A DNA stretch of 9,270 nt from an uncultured Akkermansia sp. (lineage in GTDB: Bacteria > Verrucomicrobiota > Verrucomicrobiia > Verrucomicrobiales > Akkermansiaceae), in assembly GCA_947585525.1 (NCBI GenBank), contig CANPXA010000057.1:1-9270 (forward strand), read 5' to 3'. Made by a program: the position numbers and the translations under genes. Shown here piece after piece: positions 1-5,189 of the stretch. Below the pieces are notes generated by a model, which had not been told where the DNA came from, did not search any database, and worked only from the letters and a program-made list of their open reading frames with translations. Position 1 is the stretch's first letter; each line of letters starts with the position of its first letter.

Positions 1-2
1 GA

Positions 3-158
3 GCAATAACCTTAGCCACAGTATGGATGGCTGCGGTCGCAGTCTTACCCTTTTTTAACATAGATTTCCATGTCTTTGGAGTATACTTCCAATTTTGCAC
101 GCTGCTCATAGCAGGGATACTTTTCCTAGTAAAGCGCAGGGAAAGGTGCACCAAATGA
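3..158 (+). CDS. C-terminal end of a polytopic membrane protein (partial)
   Basis: This open frame enters from the left edge and gives 51 residues before a TGA at 156-158. It contains two hydrophobic stretches, roughly residues 1-18 (rich in A, V, L, ending PFF) and 23-43 (ending in ILFLV). They are joined by a short loop around N-I-D, and a basic tail (KRRERCTK) follows. This looks like the last two transmembrane helices of an inner-membrane protein with a positively charged cytoplasmic C-terminus. Codon choice resembles the neighbouring genes. Too little remains to name the family. Its TGA overlaps the ATG of the next small ORF in an ATGA, which suggests translational coupling. Confidence 0.6.
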   Translation, partial: AITLATVWMAAVAVLPFFNIDFHVFGVYFQFCTLLIAGILFLVKRRERCTK

Positions 159-265
159 GAGATAACGTGATGCTCAACTCAAGCCGCAAAGTCAAACGCG
201 ACCTGCTTACCAAGATGAGTTCCATCCGCAACACGGACGGCGGACTCGTGCTTTTAAGAAAATAA
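155..265 (+). CDS. Small basic protein, 36 aa, coupled to the upstream membrane protein (hypothetical)
   Basis: The ATG at 155 overlaps the upstream stop as ATGA, the same junction used by larC/larE in this window. The frame runs to TAA at 263-265. The product is 36 residues, Lys/Arg-rich in its first half (SSRKVKRDLLTK), without a hydrophobic segment. Codons favour C or G in third position (AAC, CGC, GTC, CTG, ATC, GGC), as in the real genes nearby, which argues mildly for coding. I do not recognise it. It could be a genuine small protein or a chance frame after the gene end. Confidence 0.4.
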   Translation: MRDNVMLNSSRKVKRDLLTKMSSIRNTDGGLVLLRK

Positions 266-601
266 CGAATGAGGGAAAAGCAAGGGAGTGGGGAAGGGCT
301 CATCCGAGTTGTAAGAAATGGAGGTGATACAAATCGCCTGATGTTAAGAATAGTGTGTCAGTTATCTGTTGGGGAGGTGGAGTAAGAGATGTCCGATAAT
401 GAATCTTGTGCGGATGCAGGACTCACGTATCGGCAGGCTGGTCGTATGACATCACGCACATTTTTGTAACTTTTTATGAGGTGCGGTAGTGACGAGTCAG
501 GATCCACAAATTTTCCCCGTTTGTCCTTCGCTTAAGGAGCGAGTTTTTCATGGAACAGTCAAGAGATGGATGCGCTTTGGAAGAAGGAACGGAGATTTTA
601 C
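266..601. other. Intergenic region upstream of nagA, no recognisable gene
   Basis: No long frame looks coding here. It holds an unusually strong Shine-Dalgarno-like GGAGGTGAT at 320-328, then a 14-codon frame (341-385). A second purine-rich GGGGAGGTGG at 371-380 precedes a 26-codon frame (389-469). A terminator-like hairpin follows at 527-548, and a 25-codon frame starts at 550. These short frames may be chance. I see no tRNA, no known riboswitch and no repeat. Confidence 0.5.
527..548 (+). terminator. Weak intrinsic terminator-like hairpin upstream of nagA
   Basis: TCGCT (528-532) pairs with AGCGA (538-542) around a 5-nt loop, with a possible outer T-G wobble, and T5 follows at 544-548. The stem is short, so termination would be modest. 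It lies about 260 nt past the last upstream frame and before the nagA promoter, so it could insulate nagA or end a short leader transcript. Confidence 0.4.
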
Positions 602-630
602 TTGAAACTGCCGGGAGGAGCAGGTAAGAT
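602..630 (+). promoter_or_regulatory. Sigma70-like promoter of nagA
   Basis: A -35 TTGAAA (602-607) and a -10 TAAGAT (625-630) are separated by exactly 17 nt. Transcription would start near 637, giving a leader of about 36 nt before the nagA ATG. This is close to the leader length predicted for larB and rplU in the same window. It is a sequence match only. Confidence 0.6.
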
Positions 631-673
631 GAGGGCGCTGTAAAAGTTCATTCCATCCAACCATTTTCCGACC

Positions 674-1816
674 ATGAAAACCCTCATCACTAACGCTCAC
701 ATCGTTTCTCCGGGCATTGACATCGCAGGCGGCAGCGTCCTGTTGGACGGCAACAGAATTATAGCTGTGCTCCAACCGGGTGAGACAGCAACGGCAGACA
801 CGACGCAGGACGCGGGCGGACACCTCCTCATGCCGGGATTCATTGACATCCACTCGCATGGAGCCGGAGGTTGTGATACCTGCGACTGTAAGGTGGAGAG
901 CATACGTACCATTGCTGACTGCAAGATGAAAGAGGGCGTCACCACTTGGCTCCCCACGACTCTTACCCTTGGAACCAACACGCTGGCAGATGTTTGTCGT
1001 TGCGTCAAAGAATATGCCGCCTCACCAAACGGTTCCAAAACCCCGGGAGTACACCTTGAGGGACCTTACATCAACCCCAAACAGTGCGGTGCGCAAAATC
1101 CCGCTTTTGTGCGCCCGGCAGATTTTGAGGAACTCATGACGTTGCACGCCATTTACCCCGTGCTCAACATCACTCTTGCGCCGGAGATGCCGGGGGCTAT
1201 TGATTTCATTGCCAAGGCCACAGTTGAGGGCATCACTTGTTCCGCCGGACACTCGGCAGCCACCCACGCGGACTTCATGAAGGCTAAGGCAGCCGGGCTC
1301 CGCCGCCTCACCCACTTCTGCAACCAGATGAGTCCCCAGCACCATCGTGAAATCGGACTCGTCGGTTCCGGTATGCTGGACCATGATATCCGAATTGAAA
1401 TCATCTGTGACACGATCCACCTCTGTGCGGATATGCTCAACCTCACGTTCTCCAATAAGCCCATCGATCAGATGATCATGATCACGGACTCATTGGCCTG
1501 CTCGTGGATGCCGGATGGCCCCGGCCAGCTCGGCGGTCTGCCCATTATTGTGAAGGATGGTGTTGCTCGCCTGGAGAGCGGCAACTTGGCAGGATCGACT
1601 CTCCGCTACGCCAAAGGACTGCGCAATGTCCATCGTATCACGGGGAAACCCCTCTCTGAGCTCGTCAAAGCCACTTCGCTCAACCAAGCGCTCAGCCTCG
1701 GTTTGTCGGACCTCGGAAAGATAGCCCCGGGCTACGTGGCTGATCTCGTTCTGTTGGACGATGAGTTCGAAGTTCTCAAGACCTACATTGACGGGGAACT
1801 CCGCTACGAGGCTTGA
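674..1816 (+). CDS. nagA: N-acetylglucosamine-6-phosphate deacetylase
   Basis: This cytoplasmic amidohydrolase converts N-acetylglucosamine-6-phosphate to glucosamine-6-phosphate and acetate, feeding amino sugars from peptidoglycan recycling or host and chitin glycans to NagB and cell-wall synthesis. At 380 residues it is the normal family length. The metal motif H60-S-H62-G follows PGFIDI. HLEGPY supplies E129, SAGHS supplies H193, and THFCNQM supplies H214. D272 in the ITDS motif is the expected catalytic acid, and LAGSTL (305-310) is the usual substrate-loop signature. E129, H193, H214 and D272 fall almost on the E. coli numbers. Unlike E. coli NagA, the HxH pair is kept, as in B. subtilis-type two-metal enzymes. 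A Cys-rich patch (C67, C70, C72) is unusual. There is no Shine-Dalgarno before the ATG. The gene has its own promoter and probably runs on into the next gene, 39 nt away. Confidence 0.95.
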   Translation: MKTLITNAHIVSPGIDIAGGSVLLDGNRIIAVLQPGETATADTTQDAGGHLLMPGFIDIHSHGAGGCDTCDCKVESIRTIADCKMKEGVTTWLPTTLTLGTNTLADVCRCVKEYAASPNGSKTPGVHLEGPYINPKQCGAQNPAFVRPADFEELMTLHAIYPVLNITLAPEMPGAIDFIAKATVEGITCSAGHSAATHADFMKAKAAGLRRLTHFCNQMSPQHHREIGLVGSGMLDHDIRIEIICDTIHLCADMLNLTFSNKPIDQMIMITDSLACSWMPDGPGQLGGLPIIVKDGVARLESGNLAGSTLRYAKGLRNVHRITGKPLSELVKATSLNQALSLGLSDLGKIAPGYVADLVLLDDEFEVLKTYIDGELRYEA

Positions 1817-1855
1817 GTTCCGCGTGTACAGGCGGTACTGCTTTCTCCCTTACCT

Positions 1856-2602
1856 ATGCTTATTTCCCCTCTTGCCAAGAAACTCTGCGCTGAGCTGGGA
1901 GTAGATCCCACCTGTTTGCGTGGGACCGGTCCGCGTGGACGCATCATGGCGGAGGATGTGCGGGCAGGATTTCCTCCTGAGCGCAATGACAGCACCCTTG
2001 CAGAGACAGAGTCTCATCCCACCCGCGCATCCAAGGACGGCTATTATGTTTACGATGATACGGTGAATATGCAGGCTCTTGCGCAGATCAGTCTGCCCAT
2101 TGCTTTGCAGTGCGAGAAGCTGCTTGAAGAGCGCTATTCCCTTTTTACTTATATTGTGCGCGCCGTTGTGAAAGCTTGCCTCTCTGCATCGGAATGGAAG
2201 GTCGATGCGGTAGATCTCTTGCTCTTTGAACGGGACGGGGCTCGACTCGCGGCGGTCACCGACGCGGCTTCCAAATCTATCTACCGCCTTTCCAAAGAAA
2301 TTGGCAAGTCCTCACCTCCTCCTGACTTTTGTCCGGCCATCGTCATCTGTGATGCCCACACCTCTCGTTCTCGTGTGGCAGATGTTCTTTGTCCGGGACA
2401 TCGCCCTGATTTCGCTCTGGTCGTGCGTGGCAACTCTCCCAAAGATAACATTCGCGCAGGTGGTGACGACCTTTCTTCCTACGAATTCTCCTACACCTTT
2501 TACGCTGCGCAAAGCGCCGTTGCCCTTCCTGTTGCCAATCGCATTGCGACCGAACTTCATGCGCTTCTTTTTGACCCCGTCCGGCTCCTCCTTATCGATT
2601 GA
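1856..2602 (+). CDS. E3-binding-domain protein with degenerate E2 acyltransferase domain
   Basis: Residues 3-37 are a clear peripheral subunit-binding domain: SPLAKKL, then GVDPTCLRGTGPRGRI and AEDV, the fold by which E2 subunits of 2-oxoacid dehydrogenases hold E1 or E3. A Ser/Thr/Glu-rich linker follows (about 41-62). Residues 63-248 then resemble the E2 catalytic core. No lipoyl domain precedes it, since nagA ends only 39 nt upstream. The acyltransferase signature DHRxxDG is lost: after F-S-Y the aligned positions read T214-F215-Y216-A-A-Q219-S220, so His becomes Phe and Asp-Gly becomes Gln-Ser. The ending with LLFDP and then RLLL still matches the E2 C-terminus. It cannot carry acyl groups or use the E2 His mechanism, so a structural, E3BP-like role is inferred. 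It is not an obvious pseudogene, because the frame is intact. No E1, E2 or E3 gene is in view. Confidence 0.75.
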   Translation: MLISPLAKKLCAELGVDPTCLRGTGPRGRIMAEDVRAGFPPERNDSTLAETESHPTRASKDGYYVYDDTVNMQALAQISLPIALQCEKLLEERYSLFTYIVRAVVKACLSASEWKVDAVDLLLFERDGARLAAVTDAASKSIYRLSKEIGKSSPPPDFCPAIVICDAHTSRSRVADVLCPGHRPDFALVVRGNSPKDNIRAGGDDLSSYEFSYTFYAAQSAVALPVANRIATELHALLFDPVRLLLID

Positions 2603-2624
2603 CGATAGATCTCATGCAACGTCG

Positions 2625-2735
2625 CGGGGCAACCCTGTCCCCGATCGGAGAGGGAGAGATGAAAGGCACCGGGTGCCGCTGATGCTGTGGGGAGTCTGCG
2701 ACTTCTAGGAGATCTCCGTCCTCTGTCAGTTTTTT
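2625..2735 (+). other. Cluster of short inverted repeats ending in a T-run, possible structured 3' UTR or small RNA
   Basis: Four potential stems follow one another: CGGGG/CCCCG (2625-2629 with 2639-2643), GGCACC-G-GGTGCC (2665-2677), GGAGTC-TGC-GACTTC (2691-2705, one G-U pair), and the perfect palindrome GGAGATCTCC (2708-2717). TTTTTT follows at 2730-2735, 12 nt after the last arm. Direct attachment of a stem to the T-run is missing, so terminator status is doubtful. It matches no riboswitch family I know. Confidence 0.3.
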
Positions 2736-2886
2736 CGAGGCTCTCCGATGGTTTTGCGTCCGCACCACTCGTCATTCAATTTCTGTGTCGATGGAGCCAC
2801 ATCCGTCCCAAGAAAAGCGATGCCCAATAGGTATTTAACGGCAGATGATGTAGCATAACACATTGATTATGTACGATGGGAATTTT

Positions 2887-2906
2887 AGCGCGATACGCGC
2901 GTTTTT
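2887..2906 (+). terminator. Intrinsic terminator-like hairpin
   Basis: GCGCG (2888-2892) pairs with CGCGC (2896-2900) over an ATA loop, and T5 follows at 2902-2906 after one G. It is compact and GC-rich. It could end readthrough from the nagA and E2-like unit 285 nt upstream, separating that unit from the DUF362 gene. The tight 3-nt loop and short stem lower confidence. Confidence 0.45.
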
Positions 2907-3135
2907 GTGGGGCGAGAGTAAAACGAAATTTTCGAGAATGAGGATGCGTTGACAGAAGGAAAGCGTCCGGAGTTACGCCATGCTGGGTACACTGTTATGC
3001 CGAACCGTCAATGGTTTACTGTCTTTCCGCTACTTCCTTCATCCAGAGGAAACGCGTTGGGGAATGGGTTGAATGAGTCCGGAGAAAATTTTATTGGGAC
3101 ACGTGTGCGATGGAGCCGTGAATAAAAATAAACTC

Positions 3136-3165
3136 TGGACATCAAGTGACTTGAGACGATAAAAT
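3136..3165 (+). promoter_or_regulatory. Possible promoter overlapping the first ATG of the DUF362 gene
   Basis: TGGACA (3136-3141) and TAAAAT (3160-3165) are 18 nt apart, each one base off consensus. If real, transcription begins near 3172, after the ATG at 3164. Translation would then have to start at the ATG at 3191. That start also gives a more typical signal peptide, so this site bears on start choice. Confidence 0.35.
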
Positions 3166-4156
3166 GAAGCCGACTTCACCATCGAAGACCATGAAACTAC
3201 GAACTTTTTTCATAATGACGGTACTTGCGGGCGCAGTTCTTAGTGTGCACGTCGGTGCACAGGACCAGCAGACGCCTCCTAAAGCGAAAGTGTATTTTAC
3301 ACGCGACCTGAGTCCGGGAGGACTGCTCAAAGTGTACAACAAAGTCAATGCGGACATCACCGGCAAGGTAGCTATCAAATGGCACTCCGGTGAACCCAAG
3401 GGGCCGAATATCCTGCCCATTCCCATGGTCCGTGCTCTCCAGAGTTCTATACCCAACAGCACCCTCGTTGAAACCAATACGCTTTACCCCGGTGAGCGGC
3501 AAACTACGGAGCAACACCGCAAGACGCTTGAGACGAACGGATGGACATTTTGCCCCGTAGATATCATGGATGAGGAGGGGACGACGATGCTGCCGATCAA
3601 AAGGGGGAAGCATTTCACTGAGATGAGCATGGGTAAAAATATCCTTAACTATGACTCTATGGTTGTGCTCACACACTTCAAAGGGCATGCCCACGGAGGT
3701 TTCGGCGGTTCCATCAAAAACATTGCCATCGGCTGTGCAGACGGAAAAATAGGAAAAGATATGGTACACGGTCTGCACGGGGAAAAGGTGGAAGGCAACC
3801 CTTATCCCGCCATGAAGGCACATCTTATGGAACACATGGTGGAATCCGCCATGGCTACCGTGAATCACTTTGGCAAGAAAATAACCTTCGTTAATGTGAT
3901 GCGTAATATGTCCGTGGATTGCGACTGCGCAGGCATTGAGGCGGAACGTCCGAAGGCGCGCGACGTGGGTATCCTCGCATCCACGGATATCGTTGCAGTG
4001 GATCAGGCGTGTTTGGATCTGCTTGAAAAGCTACCGGAGGAGGAAAAACACGATTTGCAGGAGCGCATCAGCTCCCGTGAGGGCGAGCATCAACTCGAGT
4101 ACGGAGAGGAAATGGGACTCGGCACTCGTCATTACGAGCTCATCGAGGTACCGTGA
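3164..4156 (+). CDS. Secreted DUF362-family protein, possible nickel-pincer (LarA-like) client
   Basis: Residues below count from the ATG at 3164 (330 aa). An ATG at 3191 (residue 10) may be the true start, since MKLRTFF then opens a 23-residue Sec signal with likely cleavage after VGA (about residue 32). No twin-arginine is seen. The mature protein has the layout of DUF362: YFTRDLSPGGL, then KVAIKWHSGEP, NTLYPGERQTTEQH, DIMDEEGT, a His/Gly block H171-FKG-H175-A-H177-GGFGG with K185-N186, C191, H202/H205, and the ending C253-D-C255 with DVGILASTD and AVDQAC. The function of the family is unknown to me; some members bind Fe-S. The gene lies one gap upstream of larBCE, and H175-x9-K185 matches the recalled spacing of His174 and Lys184 in LarA. 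A role as NPN-dependent enzyme or metal protein is inference only. The family call is fairly firm. Confidence 0.8.
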   Translation: MKPTSPSKTMKLRTFFIMTVLAGAVLSVHVGAQDQQTPPKAKVYFTRDLSPGGLLKVYNKVNADITGKVAIKWHSGEPKGPNILPIPMVRALQSSIPNSTLVETNTLYPGERQTTEQHRKTLETNGWTFCPVDIMDEEGTTMLPIKRGKHFTEMSMGKNILNYDSMVVLTHFKGHAHGGFGGSIKNIAIGCADGKIGKDMVHGLHGEKVEGNPYPAMKAHLMEHMVESAMATVNHFGKKITFVNVMRNMSVDCDCAGIEAERPKARDVGILASTDIVAVDQACLDLLEKLPEEEKHDLQERISSREGEHQLEYGEEMGLGTRHYELIEVP

Positions 4157-4231
4157 GCGGCTACGAAACGGGGGAGGGGATGCAGGGCAAACGCATCTGA
4201 GAGAAGCGCCTCAACAGAAAGAATGCTCTTA

Positions 4232-4261
4232 TTGACTGATATCACTGTTGATGCATATCAA
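4232..4261 (+). promoter_or_regulatory. Possible distal lar promoter with operator-like palindromes
   Basis: TTGACT (4232-4237) and TATCAA (4256-4261) are 18 nt apart. The spacer begins with the palindrome TGATATCA (4237-4244), and TTGAT-GCAT-ATCAA (4248-4261) overlaps the -10. A repressor placed here would block polymerase. The -10 is only 4/6, so this is tentative; the proximal promoter at 4427 is better. Confidence 0.25.
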
Positions 4262-4359
4262 GAATCATGACAACCAGCGGTCATCATGATGATGGATCCA
4301 GCGAACTCATCTGCACACGTTGATGATTCGAATAATTTACGCAACGCGCACATTATTAA

Positions 4360-4380
4360 TAAATCGTAAATCGTAAATCG
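4360..4380 (+). repeat. Heptanucleotide tandem repeat (TAAATCG)x3
   Basis: Three perfect head-to-tail copies occupy 4360-4366, 4367-4373 and 4374-4380, and a degenerate fourth unit (TACATGG) follows. The upstream ATTTACG at 4335-4341 is complementary to CGTAAAT within the array, so the transcript could fold. Heptamers of this kind are prone to slippage and often vary in copy number. There are no spacers, so it is not CRISPR. Confidence 0.75.
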
Positions 4381-4386
4381 TACATG

Positions 4387-4412
4387 GCAAACGCATTTCC
4401 TAATGCGGTTGC
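4387..4412. promoter_or_regulatory. Stem-loop / inverted repeat just upstream of the lar promoter
   Basis: GCAAACGCATT (4387-4397) is nearly the reverse complement of AATGCGGTTGC (4402-4412): 10 of 11 positions pair around a TCCT loop. It ends 14 nt before the -35 of the larB promoter and has no T-run on either strand, which favours an operator or activator site over a terminator. It does not look like the E. coli NikR site. The regulator is unknown. Confidence 0.45.
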
Positions 4413-4426
4413 CCTGGGTATGCGCC

Positions 4427-4455
4427 TTGGCAAGAAGAAAAATTTGTGGTAGAGT
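4427..4455 (+). promoter_or_regulatory. Sigma70-like promoter of the lar operon
   Basis: TTGGCA (4427-4432) and TAGAGT (4450-4455) are separated by exactly 17 nt, and TGG directly before the -10 makes an extended -10. The start would fall near 4462, leaving a leader of about 40 nt before the ATG at 4503. This rules against the GTG at 4446 as the larB start, since that codon would lie at the edge of the -10. Confidence 0.6.
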
Positions 4456-4502
4456 GGGGCAAAGTGCAGGGCGAAGCAACTGTACGTATAAAAGCATCCG
4501 CT

Positions 4503-5189
4503 ATGAACGATAAAACAGCCAACTTAGGATACGCGCGGTTGGACCTGGCGCGTGAAGAGCGCACTGGAATGCCGGAAACAGTGTTTTGTGCGGGGAAAAC
4601 CCCACAGCAGCTCGTGGAAATTTTGCGCGCGTTTGCGACACGCGGAGTGGCTGTTCTTGGTACGCGTTGCAGTGAGGAGCAGCATGCGGAAGTAGCACGT
4701 CAGGCTGATTTGCGGGTGCAATATGATGGGCTGTCACGAGTGCTGCTGTCAGAGGGAAAAATGCCTGAGCCGCTGCACGGGCAGATAGCCGTCTGTACGG
4801 GCGGAACGGCAGATATCCCTGTGGCGGAGGAAGCGGCTCGCACGGCGGAGTTCATGGGCGCTCAGGTAGCGCGTTATTACGATGTCGGCGTGGCAGGGTT
4901 GCACCGTTTGTTGAGCTGTGTGGATGCTATACGTCAGGCAGAGGTGGTGATCGCGGTGGCGGGGATGGAGGGAGCGCTTGGAAGTGTGATCGCGGGGTTG
5001 GTGAAAGCGCCGGTGATTGCGGTCCCGACCTCGGTGGGATATGGAGCGGCGTTCGAGGGACTTGCTCCGTTGCTTTCGATGCTCAACTCTTGTGCGGAGG
5101 GGCTCTCCGTGGTCAATATTGACAACGGATTCGGCGCTGCTGTGCAGGCCTGTAGAATTCTTCATATCCGGAAAACTGATCATGAGTAA
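4503..5189 (+). CDS. larB: Nickel-pincer cofactor biosynthesis protein LarB
   Basis: LarB carboxylates the pyridinium ring of nicotinic acid adenine dinucleotide and hydrolyses its phosphoanhydride, releasing AMP. This is the first step of NPN cofactor synthesis in the cytoplasm. The 228-residue product has the PurE-like core: GYARLD, GKTPQQLVEIL, AVCTGGTADIPVAEEAA, YYDVGVAGLHRLL, AGMEGALGSVIAGLV, AVPTSVGYGAAFEG and MLNSCAEG, then NIDNGFGA. C197 corresponds to the catalytic Cys221 of L. plantarum LarB, an offset of 24. This product therefore lacks the usual ~24-residue N-terminal helical segment before the LGYARLD block. The ATG at 4503 is chosen because the promoter -10 covers the alternative GTG at 4446 and a TAA closes the frame at 4401. 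No Shine-Dalgarno is seen. Its last codons overlap larC by 8 nt. Confidence 0.93.
   Translation: MNDKTANLGYARLDLAREERTGMPETVFCAGKTPQQLVEILRAFATRGVAVLGTRCSEEQHAEVARQADLRVQYDGLSRVLLSEGKMPEPLHGQIAVCTGGTADIPVAEEAARTAEFMGAQVARYYDVGVAGLHRLLSCVDAIRQAEVVIAVAGMEGALGSVIAGLVKAPVIAVPTSVGYGAAFEGLAPLLSMLNSCAEGLSVVNIDNGFGAAVQACRILHIRKTDHE

Larger units (their letters stand above)
2603..3163. other. 561-nt intergenic region, hairpin-rich at its left end
   Basis: I find no convincing gene on either strand. The first 135 nt carry four short inverted repeats and a T6 run (listed separately), and a second terminator-like hairpin sits at 2887-2906. From 2907 to 3130 the sequence has scattered short palindromes such as ACACGTGT near 3099-3106 and AAAATTTT, but no structure I can name. 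A TTGACA at 2949-2954 lacks a matching -10. Confidence 0.5.
4186..4396 (+). repeat. 11-bp direct repeat GGCAAACGCAT, copies exactly 200 bp apart
   Basis: Identical copies lie at 4186-4196 and 4386-4396, near the two ends of the gap between the DUF362 gene and larB. The second copy forms the left arm of the stem-loop at 4387-4412; the first has no partner arm. It could be a protein-binding half-site, but chance cannot be excluded for two copies. Confidence 0.4.
4157..4502. other. Intergenic region between the DUF362 gene and larB with regulatory-looking structure
   Basis: No gene is evident; all frames are short and broken. The AT-rich stretch holds palindromes TGATATCA (4237-4244) and CATCATGATG (near 4283), a three-copy heptamer, an 11-bp direct repeat, an imperfect stem-loop and the larB promoter, each described separately. 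No clear terminator follows the DUF362 stop, so readthrough into larB is possible. Confidence 0.5.

Noticed and set aside
2640..2700. Glycine-riboswitch-like GGAGAGG and CACCGGGTGCC pieces
   Set aside because: The conserved core order and helices of the glycine riboswitch are not present, and the gene that follows has no glycine link.
2226..2708. 160-codon + strand frame running past the end of the E2-like gene
   Set aside because: It overlaps the E2-like gene in another frame for most of its length, and only its last part is outside. Low-complexity content and no motif.
2949..2954. Perfect TTGACA -35 box
   Set aside because: No acceptable -10 lies 15-19 nt downstream (candidates read GAGTTA to TACGCC).
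2790..3120. Repeated CGATGGAGCC and TCCGGAG words in the gap before the DUF362 gene
   Set aside because: Short 7-10 nt matches with no consistent spacing or symmetry; expected by chance at this length.
3197..3868. 223-codon open frame on the minus strand
   Set aside because: It is antisense to the DUF362 gene, whose conserved motifs fix the coding frame. The antisense product has no recognisable pattern.
4360..4380. CRISPR-like array
   Set aside because: Units are 7 bp with no spacers and no cas genes nearby; this is a simple tandem repeat.
4446..4502. GTG start for larB giving 19 extra residues
   Set aside because: The codon sits at the edge of the promoter -10, and the extra residues do not resemble the LarB N-terminal segment. 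Kept only as an alternative.
5017..5181. Upstream extension of the larC frame
   Set aside because: It lies inside larB, and the conserved LarC N-terminus begins right after the ATG at 5182.
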